Below, one piece after another: positions 11,991 to 24,107 of a stretch of 64,000 nucleotides of DNA. The notes under the pieces were generated by a model. It ran no database searches and was not told the DNA's origin. It was given only the letters and a program-made list of their open reading frames with translations. The translations under genes were made by a program, and so were the position numbers. The stretch is from Antedon mediterranea (Eukaryota > Echinodermata > Crinoidea > Comatulida > Antedonidae): positions 24,152,101 through 24,216,100 of the forward strand of contig NC_092677.1 in assembly GCF_964355755.1 (NCBI RefSeq), given 5' to 3'. Positions within the stretch are counted from its first letter, which is position 1. The number at the start of each line of letters is the position of its first letter.

Positions 11991-13882
11991 AACTACAACA
12001 ATACACTTTATTACAATACTCTTTATTTCAATTACGAGTTCATTTCTTTATAAAGTACAATTTAGTCTTTTACTCAAGTGATCTTTTGATGTCTGAAATC
12101 TTCAAAGAATAAAGGTATCATTCAGACTTGAATACCATTCTTTATTTGATTGGATGATTAAGTCACATGTGTTTGGATTTTTTCTTTTGGCAAAAGAACT
12201 TTTTAATGTTAAAACCGTAGTCTATTAATGATTGTTTATGAATAGAATGCTTAATCAATGTAATGGTTAAGAAAAAAAGGTATACAGTATGATAACCAAT
12301 CAGCGTAAACTGAGGTCAACATGGGTCACATCAGATCACCAGCTAAAAGTTCAATCTATGTATACGAGATCAGGCACATGCCAAGCTTAACTACTGTATA
12401 ACACATAACGTGCACAAGTAAATTTTGCTGAGGTGGACGATTAAGTGAGTTACCCCATGGGAAGGGGCATTAAAAGAGGATTAGATGGATACAACGATAT
12501 CAACATTTAGGGCTATTTTGATGCATGTTTGATGTGTCCGTGTGCTGAGAAACGCACTAGAAGTAGGTCATGTTTGCCTAGCAATGACATTTCTGACTAC
12601 ACAGCCTACAGGACGTCTTGGTTGATGTTGAAAACTTTTCTGTATCATAGTCTGATTAGCTTCGCTTTAAACCAATCCTAGTTTCTTAGTTAAGTGGGCC
12701 CTGACAGGCATGTGATCAACTTTGTCTAGTCATCCTATGTCCTCCATCTAGCCTTGTCAATCAATTGATCTATTTCCTTATTTGGATATTTTTCCCTTGC
12801 GATTGTCAGTTGAAATGGATGATCGATAGACATTTGATAATTCTAACAGTCCTTTCAGGATGTAGAGATGAATTCACTTATCCAGCCACTTGTGGGGATG
12901 AAGTCAAACGTATTACATAAATGTGTTCAACCATGATTTCTTTGTGTTAAAATAAAAGTAAAATTCACATTTAAAATGTCCAAAACGTATTAAAAACAGG
13001 GTAAAATGTGCATTTTTTCCGATTCCCAACTGACATTTTGAGTGGAATGGACCTATTATTACTGGTTTTGAATTTGCTCAATATTTTCAACCTGCCTGTA
13101 ATATTATATGAATGAACGCAAAGAAAATTAACTACTTATCGCCTATGTCTGCATTTTCAATTTATTCCAGTCAACATTAAAGTGTCGAAAACCCAATAAA
13201 TATGACAAATATTAAAAATCTAAAATGACAAGTACATTAATTTAATAAGTTTTGCTAATTTTGTGGTTAAATACATTATACTTTAAAATCATGAACTAGA
13301 ATTTTACTTGCTGATAGTAAATGAAAAACAAACTTTTGAATTCAATATGTACATTTAAAATGCATGTCTTTAGTTCATACTGTAGCTATAGGCTCCAGAT
13401 TAACTAAGAAATCTGGGTACCATACTTCAATCAGGAAACTGCAGAGCTGCTGAAGGGGACAGGGTCAGCAAGGTTCATCAGGCCTGGAGACATGGTTAAT
13501 CAGGGATTGTGACTTGTACTGTACTCTGGAGACTTGGCATATTCCAATGTGCCACTGTGCCCTTTGACCAATGTACTTTGAATATTAAAGACAATATGTT
13601 TTCCAGTTCTATGTACTTTTATTTATTGACTTATTTATAACTGACCCATAACAGATGAACCTCTTGTTTCATCTGTGTAAAATTACATTTTCAATATTTC
13701 ATCAAAAAGTGCATTCATTTTTACACTATATATATATACTTTTATTTGACAACATGCATTAATTTATTAATATTTTTCTCTTTTTGTCCGCAACATTTTC
13801 TGCCTAATCTTATTTTTTACTAGTTACAATTTCATTAAATTAAATTTATTTAATAACCATATTGATGTTTGTATTTTCACAG

Positions 13883-14129
13883 CCATCGGTAAATGAAAAT
13901 TCAAAGATTAAAGAAAAAGGCGAATCTGTGATTGTTATCGACAGTGATAGCGATAGTGAGAAGGATCTTGCAGCGCGTCGTAGCCATGCTCATCTGCAGG
14001 CATCTGTTCCTCAGAGCGTGATTCAGGCTCGTCCATCACAAAGGCCTGCTAGTGTAGGCCGGCCAGTGAGTGTTGGCTTACCAACCAGCGGTACTAGGCC
14101 TGGGAGTGCAGGACGCCCTCAGTCTTCTG
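13883..14129 (+). CDS. GSE1: GSE1-like exon A (N-terminal, SUMO-interaction motif)
   Basis: The acceptor is a T-rich tract ending in TTTTCACAG at 13882; the donor is GTAAGA at 14130. It encodes 82 residues plus one base and contains no methionine, so it is probably an internal exon entered in phase 0. A start at ATG 13865 without splicing is less likely because the strong acceptor would then lie inside the coding sequence. Residues 16-26 read VIVIDSDSDSE: a hydrophobic V/I core followed by alternating Ser/Asp, the classical SUMO-interaction motif with casein-kinase-2-type sites. Residues 50-80 are a low-complexity run of RPxSxGxP-like steps rich in Pro, Ser and Gly, probably disordered. Its phase-1 end fits the phase-1 start of exon B. 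I do not recall a matching segment in the short vertebrate GSE1 isoform, so membership of this gene rests on strand, order and phase. Confidence 0.75.
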
Positions 14130-14267
14130 GTAAGAAACTATTTTCTTTGTTTTAAATTTTTTTAATCAAAAAATACTTTTTTTTCTATCATTTGTTAGGG
14201 TGGAATCACCAATGGTAGGCCACGAAAACATAAACATCAACTTCCAGCAATGTTTTGGCACTAAACG

Positions 14268-14898
14268 TTAAAGACACCTTCCCTACAATTTGTGACGTTT
14301 TGTTAAAATAATACATATATATTACTTTAAAAACATAAAACCAGGTCATTTCTTGTCTTAAATGTACGTTTTGTGGTAAATTAAGATAAAAAGTGAGAAA
14401 CAATGCACTACCTAAGTAGCTCGCGTCGATTGACCTCTCGTGAACGGTCTTTAGGCCTAGCCTAGGTAGGCTTAGTTTTGTAGGCCAAGCTGGTAAACAT
14501 CGGTAACGTACGAACATCATACGCTAGCTATATACCTAGCCTGACGTATAGTTGCTGCATTAATTGTCTTCCATTTTTGCGAGACTCCGTTGATACAAAT
14601 TGGGGAAAAACCGGTATTTTCGCTGAAAAGTTAGGAGTCTTCCATTTGTTTTGGCCTCACGATTGATCGAAAAGTTGGTGAATTACATAAGAAAAACCAA
14701 AATATCAATCCGCTCAAAATGCATTTTGGGATTTATAGCGGGCTGCTATAATTATTAGATTCGACTTATTTTTCACATTTTTAACCATTTAAAGACGAAA
14801 ACAGTTATCGCAATAGGACCATATAGTATTATTTTTACAAATAAATATTGTTTGTGATCTTAAAATAGATCTAAAAAACATAGGGAAGGTGTCTTTAA
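14268..14898 (-). mobile_element. TTAA-flanked MITE, copy 2
   Basis: Same family as 3558-4195 in opposite orientation. TTAA at 14268-14271 and 14895-14898, ends AAGACACCTTCCCTAC and TAGGGAAGGTGTCTT. It sits 138 bp downstream of the exon A donor and shares its right TTAA with the neighbouring 1.6-kb element. A minus-strand ORF inside (14206-14520) is chance. Confidence 0.8.
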
Positions 14899-16494
14899 AG
14901 GGGGATTCTGGGTTTAAAATTGCTTTTAAATATCGTTTATTTATTAAATAAAAAATATTATAACAATATAGACATTTCAGAATGAAGAAGTAATAATGAG
15001 AAATTAAAAAAATAAAATTTCATATACATTTTAGGGTAAATTCATGGAAAGTCTGTTTTTTAGCAGCTTAGGGAAGCTCATTAATATTCATGAGATATTC
15101 ACAAAATCACGTCACCAGTGGATTCCAAACTCGCGACGTCATGTACGTTGTGTTTGTCAACTAATTTACATCTCTCTCCCCTTTCAAACGACGACCACCA
15201 TTGTGATCATTGTGAAATACATTTTTTGTAGATTTTCTAAGCTAGGCCTAAAGTGTAATAATAACAGTAGTAGCATATATTTATTTGACATTTAATGAAA
15301 TACAAAATTTAGTACAGATACGGAGTCATAAATTATACTATTTTTATACCTCTATAGTACAGATCGTATTATCGGCTTCACGTACAATACTACTCTAGGC
15401 CTAGCCTAATAATAATATGGGCGAGAGCCATTCTGACTAGGGATTCCATGCCACGATGGCTACGTTCAAACAATGGGGCCTATGGGCCTAGCTAGCCTAC
15501 TAGGCCTACTAGACGATTGGCCCATAAATAACAAAACCCATCCTATCAACCAAACTCCTAAACAATCTAAACCTAAAACATTCTACAAAATCGGCTGTAA
15601 ATATTGAAGCAAAACAAGGTCCGATCGCCGTCCACACGTATGGTGTCCCGATCGTCTAAGTAGGCCTAAAATAAATAGGTTTAGTTTACTCTCCAAAAAA
15701 GCGGATACTCATGCATCAAGCTGCACAAGCAAGTAGACCAGGTAGTAGGAAGGAGACCTAGCCGATCCGGCCCAGTTAAAAATTGAGCTAGCTAGTGTAG
15801 TAGACCCTATGCGAATTGATACTACCAGGCCTTTTACTATAGGCTGCACTACACAAATATTCCAACTCTCTCATTTGAGCTATATTATCTATACCATTCC
15901 GGTAGGTCGAGTCGACCTTCAATCAAATACTGTACATCGTTCATGTTGTGATTATAGACGGGGCCGTATACTCGACCCGACCAGTTTGGTATTGTTGTAT
16001 CTGCTTATCACGTGACGATGCCAGGCATGGGCAGCAGAGAGCACGTGTATCGTCGTCTCGCTCGATCCTCAGCAGGAATGTACAGTATACGTTACGCTTC
16101 ATTGATTTTGATTTTTCCCTAAGTCGGTGCGAAAATCGGCAAACGTAAAGTGCAAACATATCTAATTTTTCACTGTTTTGATGAATTTTCATAAAAAATT
16201 GACTTTATAAATGGGAAGACCGACTAAAATTACATCAGATAAGTATAATTTTACAAAAGTAATTTATATGGTTTATGATAACGAGTCGTCGGAAGATGGA
16301 ACATTTCACGAATTTCCTATTTTGTAACCACAGTGTGATTTTGCCGTAGCTGCACTTGTAATCTGGCCTGATTTCACAGCCTTCGTTCTGCTTCACTGGG
16401 CGCTTATATAAATTGAAACTTTTACCGTTCAAGAGACAAACAAATATATTTTACATTTTTTACTATTTATTTTAAACCCGGAACCCCCTTTTAA
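14895..16494. mobile_element. 1.6-kb TTAA-flanked non-autonomous element
   Basis: TTAA at 14895-14898 and 16491-16494 bounds inverted ends AAGGGGGATTCTGGGTTTAA and, reverse-complemented from the right, AAGGGGGTTCCGGGTTTAAA. The interior is less AT-rich than the flanks and has overlapping short ORFs on both strands but no transposase motif. Probably a piggyBac-type deletion derivative or MITE. Confidence 0.7.
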
Positions 16495-16624
16495 GATTTT
16501 GAAGGTTAGGTGATAGGGGTTGAAGTACAGTAGTTTGGAAAAAGCAACATAAAGATTTACATGCTTTGAAATAATTCTTAATTCAAATTATATACAGTAC
16601 AATTATTCTAATTACTACTGATGT

Positions 16625-16960
16625 TTTGTCAAAATAATGCATATTACTTTTTTTTAAAAACCATGTCATTCCTTGTCTTAAATGTACTTTCTATGATTAA
16701 TTATGATAAAAAGTAGCTTGCGTCGAATGTTCTAATTGTAGACATAATTAGCCCTAAACTAGCTACTGTAGGCAGTTTTGTAGGCAGTTTTGTAGGCCTA
16801 GCTGGTAAACAGCGGTAGTGTATGAACACCATACGATAGCTAGCCTGACGTTGTCTTGTTACTGAATTAATTGTCTTCCCTTTTTTTTGGAAGAATTCGT
16901 TTATGGTTCTTCAATTTGTGTTCCCTTCACGATCGATCAAACGTAGTGAGTGGGTGCATC
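16625..16960 (-). mobile_element. Degenerate TTAA-MITE relic
   Basis: Fragments matching the 14268-14898 copy appear in order: CATGTCATTCCTTGTCTTAA, GTAGGCCTAGCTGGTAAACA, TAGCTAGCCTGACGT and CACGATCGATC. Ends and much of the interior are lost, so this is an older insertion. Confidence 0.6.
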
Positions 16961-17254
16961 ACAGCCAATGGATTTTTGGTTGAATTTAACTATTTGTTTC
17001 GTCATTTTAGTAAAAACATAATTTTTTTTTCTACGAAAGTGATTAACTTTATTAAAACTACAAAATAACCTGTTTAAAGTCTGATTTAATTAATCTTCAT
17101 TTTTCATGTTTTTGGGGGACAATACATGTGATTATATTTCTGGCACATTGCTCACTAAATCATTTAAGATTATTGCATCCCATAATATGCATTTCACATC
17201 CTGTAATAAAGCTCCTATAAATCAGAATGCTTCATAATTTATGACCTTGTAAGT

Positions 17255-17310
17255 ATTATTTAGTATTATTATTTATTATTTATTATTTATTTAATTTTTA
17301 TTTTATAATT
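17255..17310. repeat. ATT-rich microsatellite
   Basis: Run of ATTATTTATTATTTATTATT units, simple-sequence DNA. Confidence 0.7.
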
Positions 17311-18429
17311 TATGACTTGCATTGAGTTAAATGGAAAGGACAGAAACTATTTGAGTTGTTTGTTTTTATTGTGGTTGATTATCAGTCTGGCTGCAGTCAA
17401 TAGTTTGATTACCCACTGACCTTTGTCTGACCCTAGTAATTTGGCCTTCTCAACCTTGACCTCTATGCCTTTCAGTGTGAAATTGATGATTCTGTTTTTT
17501 GTTATGGTTGTGGATTAGCACTCCTGTCTCTCATGGATGACAATTAATGTGCAGAGAATAATATGATGCTGTGAACTCATTGTGCACGCATCATTGGTCG
17601 ATGGTTGTGGGCAGTAGACGCAATCACTATGTTCTCGTTAACATGCTGCATTTAATGATGTTTGTCTATGTATGCAAATGTTTTCTACAACATGTTTAAT
17701 TTTATTGAGAATTTCTAACATGCCTTGTTTTTTACAAATTCTGCTCTATATTGAATTTTAAATATTAAATTAAATAAAAGAGTATTTATTGTGATTAAAA
17801 TGTTAATACAATGTTTTTTTTTTCATTTAGTTGTTATAAACATGAAGTAGTTATTATTATATTATTTTTTTTTTTACAAACTCTTCTACATTTTTATGAG
17901 TTTGTTACTATTTTACCATCTATAATAATTAATAAATGAGAATTTGTTGAAATTCTTAAAAATGAACAGTAATACAATTACACTGTCATTGATCCAGGAA
18001 AAATATATTTCTAGATTGTAAATTATAGGTGGCACCATTTAAAAGTAGCAGATAGAAATGGGAGACCACAGAGGGCAATATTGCTATTTCATTTCAGCTT
18101 GTTGCTGACAGAATGGCGTCTCAGTAAATACCACAGTAATAACAATATTGATTTAATTGCAATTATGACCCACTTCTTCACCCAATTAACTAATTAGGTG
18201 ATATAATTAATATGCATCACTGACTATTAATTATCAAATCTTGTACGTTTATTTAATTTTTTTTAAATTTTATTTATTTATTTTTTTTAAGTCTGTATCA
18301 TCAAACTTCATCATTTTTTTTTACTGATTTTTCAGATTCATTTTGTAAATGCATGTTTTTTTATTAATATCTAACCAATAAGTGATTCACCAAGTACAGA
18401 AAAATATTACCCATTAACTTCAAACTATT

Positions 18430-19095
18430 AGTTTCTTATTTAACTAGAAAGCCACTCTGAGAGTGCATCCTGTAAATTTCTCCTACATAAGATTTCTCTG
18501 GAAAAATATCTACCGCATACTGTATATATTTTGTTGTGTGTGATTTTGGCTAATTTCACTACAAGCATGTGTATGCGAGTTTGGTGTAATGGTTATGTAA
18601 CAAGTCTTTCAATTAACAATAGTTTCAGTTGACTAAACAATAGAACAGAAACGCCAAAAACAAACGGGTGAATTTTAAAAAGAAAATAGGTTTTTTAAAC
18701 TATTCGCATCAAAGAACCTGTACATTAAATCTAATTAAGTTTTAAAATTACAAATCACAAATTATAACTCTTGCCTCTTGTACAAACAATTTTGGACAAG
18801 TAGTTCTGGAGAAAATGCCCTTAAGACCGCTCTTCTGTCCTATCTTTTAACACTAGCAGGTCTGAAAATAATAATAAAAAGTGGTCCAGAATTGGGAATG
18901 TGGCCGGATTGCCTCCAAAATTGAATGGAGTGGTCCTTGATCACACATCTATCTGTATTTTCATTTTGGTAAAGATAGTGCAATAACTTTTTGAGTAATC
19001 CTGAATAACCAACAAACAAACACTAACAGACAGACAAACACACGTGATCGATTGCATATACTTCTATGGCAGAGGTAAATTAATCTTGTGTGATT
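18430..19095 (+). repeat. Old dispersed repeat with ACAGACAGACAAACACACG end
   Basis: The segment resembles widespread animal retroelement 3' ends with an ACTTTTTGAGT word, ACAGACAGACAAAC, then a TGGCAGAGGTAA close. Here AATAACTTTTTGAGTAATCC, CTAACAGACAGACAAACACA and TATGGCAGAGGTAAA appear in order. The left limit is uncertain and the family is not assigned. Confidence 0.45.
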
Positions 19096-19117
19096 TTGAC
19101 ACTCTACAGAAAGAATC

Positions 19118-20035
19118 CCACCTCATTATTATTATTATTATTATTATTTATTGCCAAAAACCAGATACAAACAAACAAAAACACAGAAACTAAGGTCGTG
19201 TTTATACAACACCCTAAATTTGAACACGGCTTAAATTTTTAGCGTGTTGTTCGGACCGAGGTCAATCCACCTTAACGTTTGCTGTTATACTAGAAATCAC
19301 GATACCGTGTTTTATACCGGAAGTTTCATCAACACGCAGTGCATGCTAGGATAAAAGGTAAAATCGTTGATCGCGCTTGAATTGGCTGAGTTGTCAACAA
19401 TCATCGTTGCCTCCTCGCTGTCCGATGTATTCGCGCGGTTTTTACCATTTTCATTATTGTATTCGTTCACGTTTGCATTGTTGTTTATTTTGTTCTCGGT
19501 TCATTTAAATTAATAAAAGTTATTTTAAGGGTTTCATTGTTTCATCTATACACTATGGAAGAAGATGCCATTTCTGCGATGTTATTTTTTATTCTGTTTG
19601 GAGTAGGAAACGATAGAGGCCTACTAGGCCTACCACTACGAGTTGGCCCCACTAGGCTAGGCGTAAAAGACGTGGTAGGAGGATGATTGCTGGCAGCGAA
19701 GCAGCAATAAATGGGCCCAATCTTGTTAGCAATGTCGCATGACATGATTGATATTACGACCTAATTTAACGAGAGGTCAAAATATACCCTGAGGACACTT
19801 CCAACACGGTAACGGTGACCGGGAATTCACCAAATTTTAGGATTCAGCCAAGTAGCCTTTTTTGCAATTAAAATCTCATTACACGGAATCTCTTTGTTGT
19901 TATACAACACACTTTTCGTAGGCGTGTAGAATATGCGTGTAATAGCGTGTTGTATAAACGCGCCCTAAGGGAGTAGGCAGGAACCTAAAAGTGAACCTAA
20001 TCACTATAACAAGAGTTCAGGTTCCGTACTCCCAA
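19118..20035 (-). mobile_element. LINE 3' end on the minus strand, split by a MITE
   Basis: Read on the minus strand, the outer parts give GGGAGTACGGAACC, then (after removing 19191-19968) TTTCTGTGTTTTTGTTTGTT, TTTTTGGCAATAAATAATAA and an AAT-repeat tail. A tail of this type is typical of non-LTR retrotransposons. No coding part is identified. Confidence 0.5.
19191..19968. mobile_element. 778-bp MITE with TAA target duplication
   Basis: TAA at 19191-19193 and 19966-19968 flanks inverted ends GGTCGTGTTTATACAACACC and GTGTTGTATAAACGCGCCC. The next inner words (AGCGTGTTGTTCGG / TGTTATACAACACAC) also partly mirror. A TAA target fits PIF/Harbinger-type elements. A minus-strand ORF (19542-19745) has no transposase motif. 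Confidence 0.68.
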
Positions 20036-20319
20036 AGTAACAACAATGATATATAACCTCATTTTTACATACTGACCTTTTTTTTTTCACCAATTTAAAT
20101 AATACAATAATAACAATGGTAGTGCCTAATAATACGATGTAAAAAAACGAAAAGCAGAGTAACTATTTACACCACTTTATTCTTCAGCACTTGAATCTTC
20201 CAGGAGATCAAGTGAAAAAAAGCATGTGACTATACTATCCTACCAAAATAAGAAGACGACAAGATGTTGCTTAAGACTCTTTTAAATTATCGATTGATGT
20301 TGCCTCTTTAATAGCTATG

Positions 20320-20440
20320 GTGGATAGTCAATTACCCTCTTAGGACAATTACTCCCTAGGAAAACCACCCTCTAGCTACCCGCTAGGAAAATTACAATTG
20401 GCCCATAGGACAACTATACAGCTTTGGACAACTACGATTG
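20320..20440 (-). repeat. Degenerate ACAACTACCCTCT-type repeat, arm 1
   Basis: ATTACCCTCTTAGGACAATT, ACCACCCTCTAGCTACCC and GGCCCATAGGACAACT are diverged reverse complements of the GGGTAGTTGTCCTAG words at 21490-21630. Confidence 0.55.
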
Positions 20441-21129
20441 GTAACCAAATTAACAAGCTGCTTCTTTTGGTGCAAATTGTATTGTAAAATCAAATTGTGT
20501 GGGCGGTGTACCACAATATTTGACATGAATTTATTAAAATATTGACGTATGTACCTAAGATTTGTAGTCTATTTTGTAATAAGTGTATAGCGATATTTAT
20601 TTTTTTTTAACTTCTAGGACAAACTATGAAAACGATTTCCTCAATTGGCACAGTTAGCTATGTTTTTATAATAGGAAGACTAAGAAATGTATGAACCTGT
20701 CAAACGGGGGAGAGAGAGATTGATTTTCAAATCGTCTAATGTAATCAATTGATTAATAGTGTAGTTTATTTTTAATCTAATGTAAAATTCGGAGGTTCTT
20801 TGCTGTAGAATACGAATGGGAATATAATTAAATAAGTAGAGATGTTTAAGTCATAATAAACACATCATGGATATAATTATTCTTTAGGTGCTAAAATCGT
20901 TTATTGTCCTATTTTCTCAGGAGTGGGGAGAAAATGTAAAAAACAAATCAATTAAAGTTCTTCTATGAAGTAGTAACAGCCAAACCAATATTCCATTATT
21001 ACTGGACTTGTAGTAGTAAACGTATAATGTCATTAAACAGCATGACATAATCTCTTACGGTAAAACATTTGTTTTGAAAAAAGAGAAAAGAGAGAACAAA
21101 ATCGGGCCAATTCTATCGATATTAAGAGG

Positions 21130-21235
21130 CTGCTCCAGTCCCACTATCTTAAAACTACCCTCTAGTCTAACTGCTATGCCCCTAGGATAACTACCCCTCT
21201 AGAACAACAACACTCTCTGAACAAATTACGATCTT
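21130..21235 (-). repeat. Degenerate ACAACTACCCTCT-type repeat, arm 2
   Basis: AAACTACCCTCTAGTCTAAC and GGATAACTACCCCTCTAGAA are again reverse complements of the 21490-21630 words. Confidence 0.55.
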
Positions 21236-21489
21236 GTAAAACTTTACTGAACTTCAAAACATAGGGAGAGAGATTGACCTTAAATGAAAGAATGTTTGAT
21301 TGACTGGTGTAGCAAGGTAAACTGTATGTTCCTAGATTTATATATGGCATCTTCATGTCATACAAGAATAAAATGAGCCTACCCTTTTATTTTTCAAGAT
21401 TAGAATACGTTTTAATAATTTGATTCTTGTTTAATGTAAAATAACTGCTGACAAATTCAAAAGCTTTCATTTAAGATCAATCTGCAGTT

Positions 21490-21927
21490 GGACTAGAGGG
21501 TAGTTATCCTAGGAGGGTAGTTCTCCTAGAGGGTAGTTGTCCTAGGGGGTAGTTGTCCGGGTGGGAGTTGTCCTAAGGGGGTAGTTGCCCTAGAGGGTAG
21601 TTGCTCTAGAGGGTAGTTGCCCCAGATGGTAATTGTCCGGGTGGTAGTTGTCCGGGTGGTAATTGTCCGGGTGGTAATTGTCCGGGTGGTAATTGTCCGG
21701 GTGGTAATTGTCCGGGTGGTAATTGTCCGGGTGGTAATTGTCCGGGTGGTAATTGTCCGGGTGGTAATTGTCCGGGTGGTAATTGTCCGGGTGGTAATTT
21801 TCCGGGTGGTAATTGTCCGGGTGGTAATTGTCCGGGTGGTAATTGTCCGGGTGGTAATTGTCCGGGTGGTAATTGTCCGGGTGGTAATTGTCCGGGTGGT
21901 AATTGTCCAGGGAGTAGTTGTCCGGAT
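21490..21927 (+). repeat. 15-bp minisatellite (GGTAATTGTCCGGGT)n
   Basis: About 20 near-perfect 15-bp units from 21625 to 21910, preceded by older variants of GAGGGTAGTTGTCCT. Because 15 is a multiple of 3, long ORFs exist in several frames on both strands (Thr-Ile-Thr-Arg, Tyr-His-Pro-Asp, Val-Val-Ile-Val repeats); they are artefacts of the repeat. Confidence 0.92.
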
Positions 21928-22886
21928 ACAATATTTTGGTGTCATATGTGACTACAGTATTTATAATATTGTTTTGGGCTGTCAGATATCTTAGATTCCA
22001 CTGTACTACGCTAGCAATACGTTACATCAATTTAAGCTTTTATGAACATAGTATGCACAGCATGTTGGTATGTGAAATTCGACTTCCAATGGAGTGAGCC
22101 ATCTATCTCAGCAAATTGTGTTCAGTCACTTCAGGTTTCTGTGTATTCATTTCAGTAGTGAGCCCTCTACAATCAGTTTTTCTATAAAAAAAAAAATCCA
22201 AACATCATTAATATGTTTCATCTAAAGTTGATTTGTTTTTTTATTGAATATATTATCCTAATTTATTACGTCACTCGCTCATCAATTATTAATGATTGAA
22301 TTGACCTTTCTGTAAGATATGTAATATTCAATAAATCTAATTGCAGTTTAAGTATACTATTTGCCATCTTGAAATATAAATTTATGTGCATTTAACCACG
22401 TTTCATTTCAAGTTGATTTTCATGTTGTGTGCGATAATTCTCATTCGTGGCAAATTCTGGAAAATTATCACGTTGATTGATTCTTGTGCAGTTTTAATCA
22501 CCCATGGGTTTATTCTGTAATTCGAGATTCAATGCGTAATAATATTAACAAGACCTTCTTCATTATACTAGAAATGATTAGAATCACTTAATTTGATAAT
22601 GATAATAAAATTTCTATTACAATCAGTTTCCATCTATTTTGGATTTTAATGTGTTGGATGTAATCAAGTCTGTAAGTGATAAAATTAATTACTGTATCAG
22701 GGAAATAGAAAGCTTCTTAGTGTAGTTAATCTAATAAATGGAATAATACAAAAAAAAAACATTCTAGGCTGATTGAATATTGAAGATGCAAAGTCTTTTT
22801 TCATAAACTATTTAATTGCTGTCCTGCAGTGTTTGCTGCCTAGACCAACCATGTTTTTTTTGGTAATTGAGCTTGGCTTGAAATTT

Positions 22887-22980
22887 CATGCATGGGTAAA
22901 TTTAAAATTGCATGCATGAGTGAATTTAAAATTGCATGCATGAGTGAATTTCTAATTGTATGCATTAGTGAATTTTCTAT
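22887..22980. repeat. 24-bp tandem repeat (CATGCATGAGTGAATTTAAAATTG)
   Basis: Four copies at 24-bp steps starting at 22887 and 22911, decaying at the right end. Each unit has the palindromic core CATGCATG. Confidence 0.75.
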
Positions 22981-23405
22981 GAGGCCCACTATTTTTATTA
23001 ATTTTATATTTTATACAAGGCAAAAAAAAAATCCAAACTTACCAATCTGGCTTTTTTAGGACATGGTGGTATCTCTATCGGGAATGTGTTGAAATTTCCG
23101 AATTAAAGATTGGTCGAAAACAAAAAGGTTAATGCAACAAAATCAAGTCAATTTTATACAAATTTTATTTATGCACTTACTGTTACAGCAGTACATTAAA
23201 AAAAATAATTAGTAAATGAAAATAATCTTCATTACTATATAAAAAAATCTTCTTTATTATTTAATTTGTTTTAAATAAATTTGTTTAAATATTTTTGTTT
23301 TCGTAATTTCAAACATAATGGTTAAACCACATCAAGAACAATTTAGATCAGGATTTAGATTGACAAGTTAAAAGTAAATTAAAAGAATAAATAAAAAATC
23401 TGCAG

Positions 23406-23537
23406 AGTTTCTGTCTACACTATCAAACTAGTTTTACAAAAAAGTGTGATGTACCCAAATATGGTAGTGATATGACATAATCATGCCCACATTACATTTT
23501 TTGTCACATAAAGTTTGATAGTGTGGACAGAGCTTTA
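23406..23537. mobile_element. GTCTACACTATCAAAC MITE, copy 2
   Basis: Starts CTGTCTACACTATCAAACTA and ends AGTTTGATAGTGTGGACAG, with the internal CCCAAATATGGTAGTGATAT shared by the family. Confidence 0.72.
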
Positions 23538-24107
23538 AGAAAAGAATTTGAAAAAGACATGTATTAAATGACTGATGACATTTGTTTTATTGATACTCCA
23601 AAAAAGGCTAGATGACCCAAAGTCCCTGGTCTTCAATAATGTTTACACTACATTAAATACACAACAATAAGAAAATTAGTATAAGATTTGAATGATGCAA
23701 AAGTAGCACTTTTCCCCATGTTGATTACTCTCAGTGAACTTGCCTGTGGCGTATTTCACACTTGTTTCCCTGCCCTGTTTATGCTGAATGATCCGTGTCA
23801 AACGATTGTTTAGCACTTGAATGCAAAATTACAAACAGAAGAAAGTAGTAGTTTGATAGTCTTAATACTGTATTTATTTCAACTGAAGGCGGTATTATTT
23901 TGACCCATTCACCTGTGCTCATCCAGACTGCTTTCAGTGGTAACATTTAATATTGCTGTTTATTGTTTTTCTAATTTTGGAAGCCCGACAGCTGGAAGGT
24001 TTTTGATGTGAACAAAAAATCTAAATTGGGAAGTGAAAAGTTAAATTTTGTTTATTGATCACGTTAATACAATAGAACAATTAATTAACTTGAGAGAGGA
24101 AGCCTTC

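Larger units (their letters stand above)
1..13882 (+). other. Upstream intron or 5' flank of the GSE1-like gene
   Basis: No coding exon is recognised here. The first identified exon starts in phase 0 without an ATG, so transcription probably starts further upstream and this stretch is intron; that is inference. It contains MITEs (112-195, 1705-2046, 3558-4195, 4264-4929, 6040-6178), a SINE, a LINE 3' tail, a 136-bp array and a 2.2-kb satellite, listed separately. The remaining stretches (200-1700, 2050-2980, 7150-8020, 8720-9740, 12000-13860) are AT-rich single-copy DNA without supported features. 13390-13530 is less AT-rich than its surroundings but shows no splice-bordered ORF. Confidence 0.6.

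Noticed and set aside
14206-14520. Minus-strand ORF of 104 residues
   Set aside because: It lies almost wholly inside a non-coding TTAA MITE, and its sequence follows the MITE, not a protein family.
15809-16192. Overlapping short ORFs on both strands
   Set aside because: They are inside the 1.6-kb TTAA element, are shadows of each other, and show no transposase motif.
21526-21994. Long ORFs in several frames with Thr-Ile-Thr-Arg, Tyr-His-Pro-Asp or Val-Val-Ile-Val repeats
   Set aside because: A 15-bp repeat without stops is open in several frames on both strands; not evidence of a protein.
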